DNA of 18,955 nt from CAYLPU01 sp964385635 (GTDB lineage: Bacteria; Chloroflexota; Anaerolineae; B4-G1). The position numbers and the translations under genes are program-made. The stretch covers positions 1 to 18,955 of the forward strand of contig CAYLPU010000099.1 in the NCBI GenBank assembly GCA_964385635.1, in the 5' to 3' direction. How positions within the stretch are numbered: the first letter of the stretch is position 1; each line of letters opens with the position of its first letter. Positions 5,733-12,897 of the stretch are shown in pieces. Below the pieces are notes generated by a model that did no database searches, was not told where the DNA came from, and worked only from the letters and a program-made list of their open reading frames with translations.

Positions 5733-7619
5733 ATGTCTATCCTGACCGCGAGCAACCTGGCAAAATCATACGGAGCCCAGGACGTCTTCGAGGACGTATC
5801 CTTTGAGATTCCCCACACGGCCAAGATCGCCCTGGTCGGGTCTAACGGCTCTGGCAAGACGACGCTGCTGCACATCATCGCCGGGCTGGAAGAACCAACA
5901 GCCGGCACCACCCATCGAGCCAAGAATCTGCGCGTCGCCTATCTCCCTCAGCAAGCCGATTTCTCTAGCTCCAGCACGCTGTGGGAAACGATGCTGGAAG
6001 TCTTTGCCAGCCTGCAGACACAGGCCGCCGAACTACGTCGCCTGGAAGCGGCGATGGCTGATCCGACTACCTGCGACGAGGCAATGGGCCGCTACAGTTC
6101 GGCTCTGGAAACGTTTGAACTGGCCGGTGGCTACACCTACGAGCCACGCATTAAGCAGGTGCTCTCCGGTCTGGGTTTCGACGAGGATAATTTCCAGTGT
6201 CCCGTGTCCCAACTCAGCGGAGGCCAAAAGACGCGCGCCCTGCTGGCCCACCTCCTGCTGGAGGAGCCTGACCTGCTGCTGCTGGACGAGCCGACCAACT
6301 ATCTCGACCTGGCAGGCATCGAGTGGCTGGAGAATTACCTCAAAGCGTGGAAGTCCGCTGTGATCGTCGTAGCCCACGACCGGGCCTTCCTCGACGCCAC
6401 TGTCGAGCGGGTGTGGGAACTGGAATGGGGCCGGCTGGAGCGGTATCGCGGCAATTACAGCACCTACGTCATCCAGAGGAGCGAGCGACTGGCCCTCCGG
6501 CAGGTTAAATACGAACGGCAGCAGCAATTCATCGCCCGTACCGAGGAATTCATCCGTCGCAACATCGCCGGCCAGCACAGCCGTGAGGCGAAAGGGCGGC
6601 GGAAACGGTTGGCACGGATCGAGCGGACCGAGCGACCGAGTAGGGGCGCGGTAACCGCGCCCCTACTCGACCTGGGCGACGTGGCCCGCAGCGGCGACCT
6701 GGTATTGGGTCTCTACGACCTCACCGTGGGCTACGACCCGGCTGCCTCTCTCTTCACAGCCCAGGAGTTCGAACTGCGACGTGGGCAACATATGGCGTTG
6801 CTGGGACCGAACGGCTCTGGCAAGACCACGCTCGTGCGCACCATACTGGGTGAGGTCCCACCACTCGCCGGGCACGTGCGTATCGGGGCGAGTGTACACC
6901 TGGGCTACTTCGCCCAGGGACACGCGGGGCTCGACCCTAAGAAAACCGTGATTGAGACCATCCTGGATGCGGGCGAAATGACGATCAGCCAGGCACGGAA
7001 CCTGCTGGGTCGTTATCGCTTCTCCGGCGACGATGTCTTCAAGCGCGTGGACGACCTCTCCGGCGGAGAGCAGGCCCGCGTCGCGCTGGCCGTCCTGGCT
7101 CTCCAGGGTGCAAACGTCCTGCTCCTCGACGAGCCGACCAACCACCTCGACATCCCCTCCCAGGAGGTACTGCAGGAAGTGCTCTCCGGCTTCGGCGGAA
7201 CACTGCTGCTCGTGACTCACGATCGTTATCTGATCCGCAGGTTAACTACCCGAGTCTGGGCGATTGAGGACAGACAGTTGTGGGAGTTCAAGGAAGGATA
7301 CGAAGAGTACCACGAGTGGGAGACACAGCGGCGACGGCAAAGGCAGGCGCTCCGCGAGGCTGGGAGTGAAACGAAGAGCAAGCGGACGCATAAGACCCGC
7401 AGGGTCACGGAACGGGTAGCAGCGCGCCAAGCCCGTCGCCAGGCGGAACTGGAGGAGGCCATCCACCAGTTGGAGATGCGCCGGGCGCAACTGGAGACTC
7501 AACTGGCCGTCGCCAGCGAGCAAAAGGCAGTCGAGAAGGTACGACAGTTGGGCAGTGAGTACGCCTGGGTCGAAGCGGAACTGGACACACTGCTCGCTGC
7601 CTGGACGGATGTGGTATGA
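5733..7619 (+). CDS. ABC-F family ATPase (Uup/EttA-like ribosome-associated)
   Basis: A 628-residue protein with two ABC ATPase domains and no membrane segments, the ABC-F arrangement; such proteins bind the ribosomal E site and resolve stalled states or protect against antibiotics. NBD1: Walker A GSNGSGKTT 36-44, signature LSGGQ 161-165, Walker B LLLLDEPTN 181-189, switch His215. The charged inter-domain linker at about 240-300 is the P-site tRNA interaction motif. NBD2: GPNGSGKTT 358-366, LSGGE 442-446, LLLDEPTN 463-470, His496. The C-terminal 565-625 is a predicted coiled coil, as in Uup/YfmR-type members. Residues 302-312, between the linker and NBD2, are encoded by a nearly perfect 33-bp palindrome. 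Which ABC-F subfamily it belongs to is not settled; no resistance specificity can be read. Confidence 0.95.
   Translation: MSILTASNLAKSYGAQDVFEDVSFEIPHTAKIALVGSNGSGKTTLLHIIAGLEEPTAGTTHRAKNLRVAYLPQQADFSSSSTLWETMLEVFASLQTQAAELRRLEAAMADPTTCDEAMGRYSSALETFELAGGYTYEPRIKQVLSGLGFDEDNFQCPVSQLSGGQKTRALLAHLLLEEPDLLLLDEPTNYLDLAGIEWLENYLKAWKSAVIVVAHDRAFLDATVERVWELEWGRLERYRGNYSTYVIQRSERLALRQVKYERQQQFIARTEEFIRRNIAGQHSREAKGRRKRLARIERTERPSRGAVTAPLLDLGDVARSGDLVLGLYDLTVGYDPAASLFTAQEFELRRGQHMALLGPNGSGKTTLVRTILGEVPPLAGHVRIGASVHLGYFAQGHAGLDPKKTVIETILDAGEMTISQARNLLGRYRFSGDDVFKRVDDLSGGEQARVALAVLALQGANVLLLDEPTNHLDIPSQEVLQEVLSGFGGTLLLVTHDRYLIRRLTTRVWAIEDRQLWEFKEGYEEYHEWETQRRRQRQALREAGSETKSKRTHKTRRVTERVAARQARRQAELEEAIHQLEMRRAQLETQLAVASEQKAVEKVRQLGSEYAWVEAELDTLLAAWTDVV
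6637..6669. repeat. 33-bp palindrome inside the ABC-F gene
   Basis: Two perfect 16-nt arms (6637-6652 and 6654-6669) around one central base, with core GTAGGGGCGCGG. Its length is a multiple of three, the reading frame is kept, and it encodes PSRGAVTAPLL. Palindromes with GTAGGGGC/GCCCCTAC ends occur as dispersed repeats in some bacteria, to my recollection; here it is within a coding region. Confidence 0.85.
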
Positions 7620-7680
7620 CAGACTGGCTACCACCGATGGAGTATCCGCCACAAGCGGGAGAGGGGTCACAGTCGGGCCA

Positions 7681-8286
7681 ATGAACGGTCGGACCAGGCC
7701 ACTGCTCATCGGTCTCACTGGCAACATCGGCACGGGCAAATCCACCGTCGCCAGGATGCTGGCCGAACTGGGCGCTGAAGCGATCGACGCAGACCTGGTC
7801 GCCCACGAGACGATGCGGATTGGCACTCCTGTCCACGCACAGATCATCGAAACTTTCGGCCAGGGGCTGCTGACCCCCAGCGGCGAGATTGACCGCGCAC
7901 GACTGGGAGCCATTGTTTTCGCCGACCCTGTAGCGCTGACACGGCTGGAGGCCATCGTCCACCCCGCCACACTCGAGGCGATCCGTCATCGCACTACCGC
8001 TTCCCAGGCCGCCGTCGTGGTAATCGAGGCTATCAAACTCATTGAGACAGAAATGGCCGATGTCTGCGACAGCGTATGGGTGACAGCCTGCAGGCCGGAA
8101 CAGCAAATCCACCGCATCGTGAATGGACGAGGCTTAAGCCAGACCGAAGCCGAGCAGCGCGTGCGGGCGCAGCCGCCCCAGGAGAAAAAAAACGCCCTCG
8201 CCGATGTGGTGATTGACACCTCGGGGAAACTCTCACAGACGCGGGGCCAGGTGCGGGCGGCGTGGCAGAGACTGGTAGGGCAGTAG
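7681..8286 (+). CDS. coaE: Dephospho-CoA kinase
   Basis: CoaE phosphorylates the 3' hydroxyl of the ribose of dephospho-CoA, the last step of coenzyme A synthesis. The 201-residue protein carries the P-loop GNIGTGKST at 14-22 directly after LLIGLT, then AIDADLVAHE, HPATLEAI and VIEAIKLIE, all family landmarks, and the length matches the usual 200. The start at 7681 was chosen because the reading frame upstream (to 7555) overlaps the ABC-F gene and has no family similarity; the ribosome site is weak. It follows the ABC-F gene by 61 nt, so co-transcription is likely. Confidence 0.94.
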   Translation: MNGRTRPLLIGLTGNIGTGKSTVARMLAELGAEAIDADLVAHETMRIGTPVHAQIIETFGQGLLTPSGEIDRARLGAIVFADPVALTRLEAIVHPATLEAIRHRTTASQAAVVVIEAIKLIETEMADVCDSVWVTACRPEQQIHRIVNGRGLSQTEAEQRVRAQPPQEKKNALADVVIDTSGKLSQTRGQVRAAWQRLVGQ

Positions 8287-8391
8287 CCCTCTTTCGCATT
8301 TTGAGGTATACTTGGGGCTGATGAATGTGGGGTAGGCTTTCAAGTTCCCCTGGGAAGGCCGCCCTATGTGGTCTGTGGACACCTCTCAATC

Positions 8392-8416
8392 CTGAGAATC
8401 GGGTCTGAGAATCGGG
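8392..8416 (+). repeat. Short tandem duplication before the GNAT-like gene
   Basis: CTGAGAATCGGG occurs at 8392-8403 and again at 8405-8416, one base apart. It ends next to the ribosome site of the following gene. Possibly a replication slip; no function can be assigned. Confidence 0.6.
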
Positions 8417-8426
8417 AAGGAGGGAT

Positions 8427-8933
8427 ATGGCGCAACGGCCGGAGATCGTAGTACGACGAGCCAGAGTGGGCGACGTAAGCAGAGTCGTTGCACTCGTCAA
8501 TCACGCCCGACAGGAACAACCGGATATTGACGAGCGGGCGGTAATCGCCCGCCTGGGCAGCGCAGGATTCCTGCTCGCTGAGCAGGATGGGAACTTGATC
8601 GGGATACTGGGATGGCAGATAGAGAATCTCATCGTCCGTGTGAGTGACTTCCTGGTCTGGCCAGCTCGGGAGCGCATTGCTGTCGGCCGGCTATTGCTCT
8701 CTGAGATGGAGCGGTCTGCGGCTGAGCTACAGTGCGAGGTAGCGTTGCTGCTCCTGCCGAGCCAGAGCCCCGCTGACCTGGTCGAGTTCTGCAAAGTGTT
8801 CGGGTATGCACCCAAAGTCGTCGCCGGTTTGCCCAAAGCGTGGCGGGAGGCCTCTCACGAGGCTGGGCTAGGGAATGACGAGGCAGTATCGATTAAGCAA
8901 TTGCGCTTCGACCGCGTGCTCCGCCCGCTATGA
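8427..8933 (+). CDS. GNAT-like acetyltransferase-fold protein
   Basis: A 168-residue soluble protein with the N-terminus IVVRRARVGDVSRVVALVN and the strand-turn-strand FLLAEQDGNLIGILGWQI (48-65) typical of GNAT N-acetyltransferases. The acetyl-CoA pyrophosphate loop would be near WPARERIAVGRLLLSEME, where the usual R/Q-x-x-G-x-G/A is only partly kept, so activity is uncertain. AAGGAGG precedes the ATG at a short distance. It lies 140 nt after coaE on the same strand. The substrate is unknown; it may have a non-catalytic or divergent role. Confidence 0.75.
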   Translation: MAQRPEIVVRRARVGDVSRVVALVNHARQEQPDIDERAVIARLGSAGFLLAEQDGNLIGILGWQIENLIVRVSDFLVWPARERIAVGRLLLSEMERSAAELQCEVALLLLPSQSPADLVEFCKVFGYAPKVVAGLPKAWREASHEAGLGNDEAVSIKQLRFDRVLRPL

Positions 8934-8990
8934 CCAAGTATACCAGGCACACCTGGTATGAACAGGACACAAGTTTCGCAGGAGGCGAGT

Positions 8991-9185
8991 ATGTCTTCCC
9001 TGAAACAATTTGCCAGCCAGCACCCACGTCTGACAGCCTGGCTGGTGCTGGCCATCGGTATGGTGGTCATTCTCATCTGGTCTGCTCGTGACGTGGGTCT
9101 GCTGCCAGGGCAATGGGCGGCCTTGATCGTCGCCACCATCGGACTGGCCGGCCTGTGTGTCTGGATCATCGGGTGGGAAGAATAG
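8991..9185 (+). CDS. Small two-helix membrane protein
   Basis: A 64-residue protein with two hydrophobic helices: AWLVLAIGMVVILIW (about 16-30) and WAALIVATIGLAGLCVWII (about 42-60), joined by a short SARDVGLLPGQ loop; both ends are short. The ATG at 8991 has GGAGG 5 nt upstream; an earlier in-frame ATG at 8958 lacks a ribosome site and starts just after the previous gene. I do not know a function. It is co-directional with the GNAT-like gene and ends just before a terminator. Confidence 0.8.
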   Translation: MSSLKQFASQHPRLTAWLVLAIGMVVILIWSARDVGLLPGQWAALIVATIGLAGLCVWIIGWEE

Positions 9186-9210
9186 CCAACAGCGGGTTTC
9201 AGGTGGGTTC

Positions 9211-9245
9211 AAAAAAGCCCGCTCAAGAGCGGGCTCTCTTGTCTC
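9211..9245. terminator. Bidirectional terminator between convergent genes
   Basis: AGCCCGCTC (9216-9224) and AGAGCGGGCT-side arm GAGCGGGCT (9227-9235) form a strong GC-rich hairpin. On the minus strand it is followed by six U (9211-9216), ideal for the secreted-protein gene ending at 9255; on the plus strand by the weaker CTCTTGTCTCT, after the small membrane protein gene. Confidence 0.92.
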
Positions 9246-9254
9246 TAATTGACC

Positions 9255-10238
9255 CTACCACCACGGCAGGAAGAAAGTCTGCGTCGTGGTTGTTACATTG
9301 CCATAAGTCACTGTCACGTCAATGACTACCTTCTGACCTGGCGGTGCCGGGAGAATATCGAAGCAACGCCGCGTGAAGCCACTGGCGTCGGTGGGCTCAA
9401 ACTCGTAGCGCTGATCGCCCGACTGGTAATGAACCGTCATCTTGACGGCTGCCTCCTCAACTGGCTGCTGCTGCTGGTTATTCACATACACAAAGACTGT
9501 CTGAACACCCTGTCGCCCGGTGATAACGTACCGCACCGAGGCGCTGGTATACAGGGTTGTGACGGCGGACTCCGGGGTCGCCTCGCCAGGAGCATCCGGC
9601 CCGATATGCGGATCGTCGCTGTCCCCAGGAACGCCGAAGCGTTCGATGTAGATTTCTCCCATGTTGGTCAGGCGCATCTGTGGGCCGGAGATGACCTCAG
9701 GATGCCACTCCATTCGCGCCCGTTGGAAGTACTGTACGATATACCCATTCTCGTACATGAACTCAGAGCGAGGATAGCCGAAGATGTACACTCCTCCCTT
9801 CTCGCGGAAATAATCGAGGAATGCGTAGGAGACTACGTGACCAACCTCGGGAAAGTAGTGGTGAAGGCTACTGTTGAAGGTAGGGATCTGGTTCTCCTGG
9901 GCCGGGAGGTAGTTATAGCCCAGTTCGTCAACCAACAGCCCGAGTTGCACCTTGTAGGGGTTTGGATTCTCAGGGTGCCACTCCATCCGGGCACGCTGGA
10001 AGTACTGCACTCCCCTCCACCGCTCGGGGTCTTCAAAACGTTCCGTGAGAGGGTAGCCAAATATCTCGACCCCTCCCCACGTATCGTAGAACGTCAAAAA
10101 CTCGTCACATACGTAGTGACCTGTCTCGACGAAATAGCGACAATTCGGGTCCGAACGTTGTGGATAAGCAGCCGCCACACTGCCGAAAAGCATAGCGGTC
10201 ATCACTGCTACTATCGTGAGAGATCGCACCCGCCCCAT
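9255..10238 (-). CDS. Secreted protein with two FGYP/QYFQRARMEWHP modules and a C-terminal beta domain
   Basis: A 327-residue exported protein. Residues 1-24 are a signal peptide (MGRVR, hydrophobic core SLTIVAVMTAMLFGSV, AAA before Tyr25). Two homologous modules follow: 33-110 (CRYFVETGHYVCDEFLTFY...FGYPLTERF...VQYFQRARMEWHPE) and 126-201 (HYFPEVGHVVSYAFLDYF...FGYPRSEF...VQYFQRARMEWHPE). Such modules are abundant in secreted Chloroflexota proteins and are often cell-wall or surface associated. Residues 245-327 look like an immunoglobulin-like beta domain (VFVYVNNQQQQPVEEAAVKMTV...TDASGFTRRCF). The start at 10238 has GGAGG 7 nt upstream; an earlier ATG at 10286 would bury the signal peptide. 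The function is unknown. Confidence 0.88.
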   Translation of the reverse strand: MGRVRSLTIVAVMTAMLFGSVAAAYPQRSDPNCRYFVETGHYVCDEFLTFYDTWGGVEIFGYPLTERFEDPERWRGVQYFQRARMEWHPENPNPYKVQLGLLVDELGYNYLPAQENQIPTFNSSLHHYFPEVGHVVSYAFLDYFREKGGVYIFGYPRSEFMYENGYIVQYFQRARMEWHPEVISGPQMRLTNMGEIYIERFGVPGDSDDPHIGPDAPGEATPESAVTTLYTSASVRYVITGRQGVQTVFVYVNNQQQQPVEEAAVKMTVHYQSGDQRYEFEPTDASGFTRRCFDILPAPPGQKVVIDVTVTYGNVTTTTQTFFLPWW

Positions 10239-10288
10239 CGTCAATCCTCCACAACAACAATATCTCCCGATAAGCCAACCCTCCATTC

Positions 10289-10317
10289 ATTTTACACCAT
10301 GTTCGTCTGAAAAGCAA
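10289..10317 (-). promoter_or_regulatory. Promoter for the secreted-protein gene
   Basis: Minus strand TTGCTT (10317-10312), 17-nt spacer, TAAAAT (10294-10289), 50 nt before the ATG at 10238. It gives the gene a transcript separate from lysS. Confidence 0.6.
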
Positions 10318-10368
10318 TAGGTTATTGGTACTAAGTATAAATACCGATATCGGGAGACGAATCTCCAT

Positions 10369-11877
10369 TCACTCCCTGGTTCGCAATTGTGGGAAGAGAA
10401 TGACATCACGAATGGTTGGTTTATCCGTGAGAAGCATCACCAGACGATCCACACCCAACCCGAAGCCCCCGTTAGGCGGCATGCCGTATTTCATCGCCCG
10501 TAGGTAGTCATCATCCATCGGATGAACCTCTTCGTCGTCGGGCGCATAGAGCCGCCCCATCTCCAAGAATCTCTCCTCTTGGTCAAAGGGATCATTCAGT
10601 TCGGTGAAAGCATTGCCCATCTCCAGCCCTCCGATGAAGTACTCAAAACGCTCGACGTGCGTCGGGTCGTCGGGCTTAGTTTTGGCCAGCGGGGAGATGT
10701 CGCGAGGGTAATCCATCACGAAGGTCGGCTGGATCAGCGTTGGCTCAACCGTTCCCAGGAGCCCCTTATCAATCAGATAGCCCCAGGTTGCGCCCGGCTT
10801 GGTCGGCAGGCCCTTGGCCTGCATCACGACAGCCAATTCCTCGGCGGTAGGGTATTGAAAGTAGTCAATGCCCGTGACCTCCAGGGCGATGTCGCGCAGC
10901 GTCACCCGCCGCCAGGGGGGGCGGAGGTCAATCTCGTGGCCCTGGTAGTGGATCACCGGGCTGCCCAGTGCGTCTTCGGCGACGTAAGCGATCATCCGCT
11001 CACAGAATGCCATCACGTCGTGGTAGTCCCAGTAGGAAGCATAGAACTCCAGTTGGGTGAACTCCGGATTGTGCTTATGGGAAACACCCTCGTTGCGGAA
11101 GTCGTGCCCGATTTCATAGACCCTGTCATACATCCCCACCAGGAGCCTCTTCAGGTACAGTTCAAATGCGATGCGCAGGTACAACTCTTGATGCAGTTGG
11201 TGGTGATAGGTGGCAAAGGGGCGGGCCGCTGCCCCCCCATAGACTGGCTGCAGTATAGGTGTTTCAACCTCCAGGAAACCGTGCTCGTCGAAAAAGCGGC
11301 GCAGGGCTTTGACCGTGCGGGCGCGCACACGGAAAACCTCGCGTACATCTGGATTGCAGGCCAGGTCAGCGTACCGCTGGCGGTACCGCTCCTCGACATC
11401 CGAGAAGGCAGCATAACGCACCCGCTTGCCGTCTACCTCCTTCTCCTTGATCACCGGCAGTGGGCTGATGGCCTTGGCCAGCATACGTACCCGGTTCACA
11501 GCGACACTGCTCTCGCCGGTACGAGTGCGCATCAGCGTGCCCTCTGCACCGACGAAATCGCCCAGATCAAAGTCCCGCCTAAACATCTCGTAGGCCTGTT
11601 CACCCACGTCCTGGATGCGCAGGAACAGTTGAATAGAGCCGCTCCCGTCCTCAATGTGCGCGAAGGTGACTTTTCCCATCACGCGCATGCTGCGTAACCG
11701 CCCGGTCACAGCGACCTGATCACCTGATTGGCCGGCGGCATCGGCCGCTTCAAGAACAGTGAGCGCCTCGGCTATGGTGTGCGTTCGCTTGACGCGGCGT
11801 GGATAGGATTCGATCCCTCGGGCGCGCAGCCGCTCCAGTTTCTCGACGCGCTGTCGTTCCAGTTCCGTGAGTTCCAT
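10369..11877 (-). CDS. lysS: Lysyl-tRNA synthetase, class II
   Basis: LysS charges tRNA-Lys with lysine in the cytoplasm. The 502-residue protein has the OB-fold anticodon-binding domain at about 50-150 (GRLRSMRVMGKVTFAHIEDG) and the class II catalytic domain after it: motif 2 region YEIGHDFRNEG...HNPEFTQLEFY, the lysine-site stretch GGLEMGNAFTELNDP, and motif 3 GFGLGVDRLVMLL near the C-terminus. The start at 11877 (MELTELERQRVEKL) follows GGAGG by 4 nt; the frame extends upstream to 11931 without family similarity. greA lies 112 nt upstream on the same strand, and greA-lysS is a common pair, so one transcript is likely. Confidence 0.96.
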   Translation of the reverse strand: MELTELERQRVEKLERLRARGIESYPRRVKRTHTIAEALTVLEAADAAGQSGDQVAVTGRLRSMRVMGKVTFAHIEDGSGSIQLFLRIQDVGEQAYEMFRRDFDLGDFVGAEGTLMRTRTGESSVAVNRVRMLAKAISPLPVIKEKEVDGKRVRYAAFSDVEERYRQRYADLACNPDVREVFRVRARTVKALRRFFDEHGFLEVETPILQPVYGGAAARPFATYHHQLHQELYLRIAFELYLKRLLVGMYDRVYEIGHDFRNEGVSHKHNPEFTQLEFYASYWDYHDVMAFCERMIAYVAEDALGSPVIHYQGHEIDLRPPWRRVTLRDIALEVTGIDYFQYPTAEELAVVMQAKGLPTKPGATWGYLIDKGLLGTVEPTLIQPTFVMDYPRDISPLAKTKPDDPTHVERFEYFIGGLEMGNAFTELNDPFDQEERFLEMGRLYAPDDEEVHPMDDDYLRAMKYGMPPNGGFGLGVDRLVMLLTDKPTIRDVILFPQLRTRE

Positions 11878-11989
11878 AATGCCTCCTGCGCTCGCTCCTT
11901 GTCCACCACAAAGAGCCCGCCACAAAAACACCCACGCTGATCACCTCGCGGGGTTCTGCGCGGGCACCTCAATGTCACCGGATCGTGGA

Positions 11990-12457
11990 TTACTGAATCC
12001 CCACGATTTTGAACACCAACGTACCATCAGGGGCATTGACCACGGCCTCTTCCCCCACCCTGCATCCCATCAGCGCCTGCCCCAGGGGGGATGCGTTGGA
12101 AATCAAGCCTTTGGCCGGGTCAACCTCGGCTGAGCCCACGATGTGGTAAGTCTCCGGGGGGCCATCTCCCTCTACAACCGAGACACGGCTGCCCAACCCG
12201 ACCGCCTCACGGGGCCCCTCTTCCTCAATGATGACCGCGTTGCGCAAAATACTCCCCAGCACCAGAATGCGCCCTTCCACAAAGGCTTGCTCATTGCGCG
12301 CATCCTCCAATTCCGCATTCTCCAGGACATCGCCCTCAGCCAGCGCCCGATGAAGGCGCTGGGCGACCTCCCGACGCCGGACTGTGCACAGGTGGTCCAG
12401 TTCTTGCTTCAATTTTTGATGCCCCTCGCGGGTCAGAAATGCTGGCTGCTCACTCAT
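11990..12457 (-). CDS. greA: Transcription elongation factor GreA
   Basis: GreA enters the RNA polymerase secondary channel and stimulates cleavage of backtracked transcripts. The 155-residue protein has the N-terminal coiled-coil hairpin (about 5-78) with the acidic tip EGDVLENAELEDARNEQAF, which keeps the conserved Asp and Glu, then EGRI, and a C-terminal FKBP-like domain with ISNASPLGQALMGCRVGEEAVV. The length matches the family (158). The ribosome site before ATG 12457 is weak (AGGGA). It precedes lysS on the same strand. A 74-bp inverted repeat begins 24 nt upstream of the start codon. Confidence 0.95.
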   Translation of the reverse strand: MSEQPAFLTREGHQKLKQELDHLCTVRRREVAQRLHRALAEGDVLENAELEDARNEQAFVEGRILVLGSILRNAVIIEEEGPREAVGLGSRVSVVEGDGPPETYHIVGSAEVDPAKGLISNASPLGQALMGCRVGEEAVVNAPDGTLVFKIVGIQ

Positions 12458-12480
12458 CCATCGTATCCCTGATCAGCACT

Positions 12481-12554
12481 TGGGACGCAGATTAACGCCG
12501 GTCCACGCTGATTTTTTATTTTACCTGCTAAAATCTGCGTGGATCTGCGTCCCA
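12481..12554. repeat. 74-bp inverted-repeat element upstream of greA
   Basis: Outer 12-bp perfect arms TGGGACGCAGAT (12481-12492) and ATCTGCGTCCCA (12543-12554), then a 10-nt one-sided bulge, then inner arms CCACGC-T-GATTTT (12503-12515) and AAAATC-T-GCGTGG (12530-12542). It resembles dispersed intergenic palindromes or small non-autonomous elements; it would fold as RNA in the greA leader. Confidence 0.8.
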
Positions 12555-12670
12555 TCATTTGTCAGTTGGAGACGAAGCTCCGCTAGACGCTTGAGTATAA
12601 AAAGCAGTTGAAAAGCACACCGATAGGTAGGAAAAATCCCCCTTCTTCACACGGACATGCGACTTAGGTA

Positions 12671-12702
12671 CGCAAAAAGAAACGCCCCACAGCATAGCGG
12701 GG
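12671..12702 (-). terminator. Terminator-like hairpin, distal, minus strand
   Basis: Minus-strand RNA CCCCGC-UAUGCU-GUGGGG followed by CGUUUCUUUUU. The stem needs a G-U pair that exists only in the minus-strand transcript (the plus strand has an A-C mismatch), which supports minus orientation. Confidence 0.65.
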
Positions 12703-12759
12703 TCCCCTGCAGGCAAGCAAAAACTGAGAGGGATTGGCTCTCAGCTCTGAGGATAAGGC
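12672..12759 (-). ncRNA. Candidate small RNA or attenuated greA leader
   Basis: A good promoter (12766-12794) would start a minus-strand RNA near 12759. Within the next 90 nt there are two hairpins each followed by a U-tract (12719-12744 and 12671-12702), and no coding frame. Either a short RNA of about 40 or 85 nt is made, or the hairpins attenuate transcription towards greA, which begins 215 nt further on. It does not match tmRNA, SRP RNA or RNase P RNA by eye; 6S RNA is not excluded but not supported. Confidence 0.4.
12719..12744 (-). terminator. Terminator-like hairpin, proximal, minus strand
   Basis: Perfect 7-bp stem CTGAGAG/CTCTCAG with a 7-nt loop, followed on the minus strand by UUUUU (12723-12719). 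It lies about 15 nt after the predicted transcript start. Confidence 0.65.
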
Positions 12760-12765
12760 GCGTAG

Positions 12766-12794
12766 ATTATAACGCAAAGTGGTTAATTTGTAAA
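12766..12794 (-). promoter_or_regulatory. Minus-strand promoter towards greA, sharing its -35 box
   Basis: TTTACA (12794-12789), 17-nt spacer, perfect TATAAT (12771-12766). The -35 hexamer overlaps the plus-strand serS -35 (12788-12793) by five bases. Confidence 0.75.
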
Positions 12795-12816
12795 GTCGAG
12801 TGCCCTGTGCTATAAT
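12788..12816 (+). promoter_or_regulatory. serS promoter
   Basis: TTGTAA (12788-12793), 17-nt spacer, perfect TATAAT (12811-12816). Transcription is expected from about 12823, giving a 75-nt leader, too short for a T-box. Confidence 0.8.
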
Positions 12817-12897
12817 TTCTAACCTTCTCCCCGACGAGCAGCTGCGCCAGGCTTTTCGCCAGGCGCTTGGATGGAAAGAGACACAGAAAAGGACAAT

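Noticed and set aside
9249..10310. Plus-strand 353-codon frame opposite the secreted-protein gene
   Set aside because: It is antisense to a gene with signal peptide, duplicated modules, promoter, ribosome site and terminator; it is a GC-driven shadow.
10330..10368. Terminator after lysS (GGAGA-TTCG-TCTCC on the minus strand)
   Set aside because: The stem is only 5 bp and no clear U-tract follows directly.
10522..11697. Plus-strand 391-codon frame opposite lysS
   Set aside because: LysS motifs on the minus strand are unambiguous; the plus frame has no family similarity.
12560..12897. T-box leader controlling serS
   Set aside because: The serS promoter leaves only about 75 nt of leader and no T-box sequence is seen.
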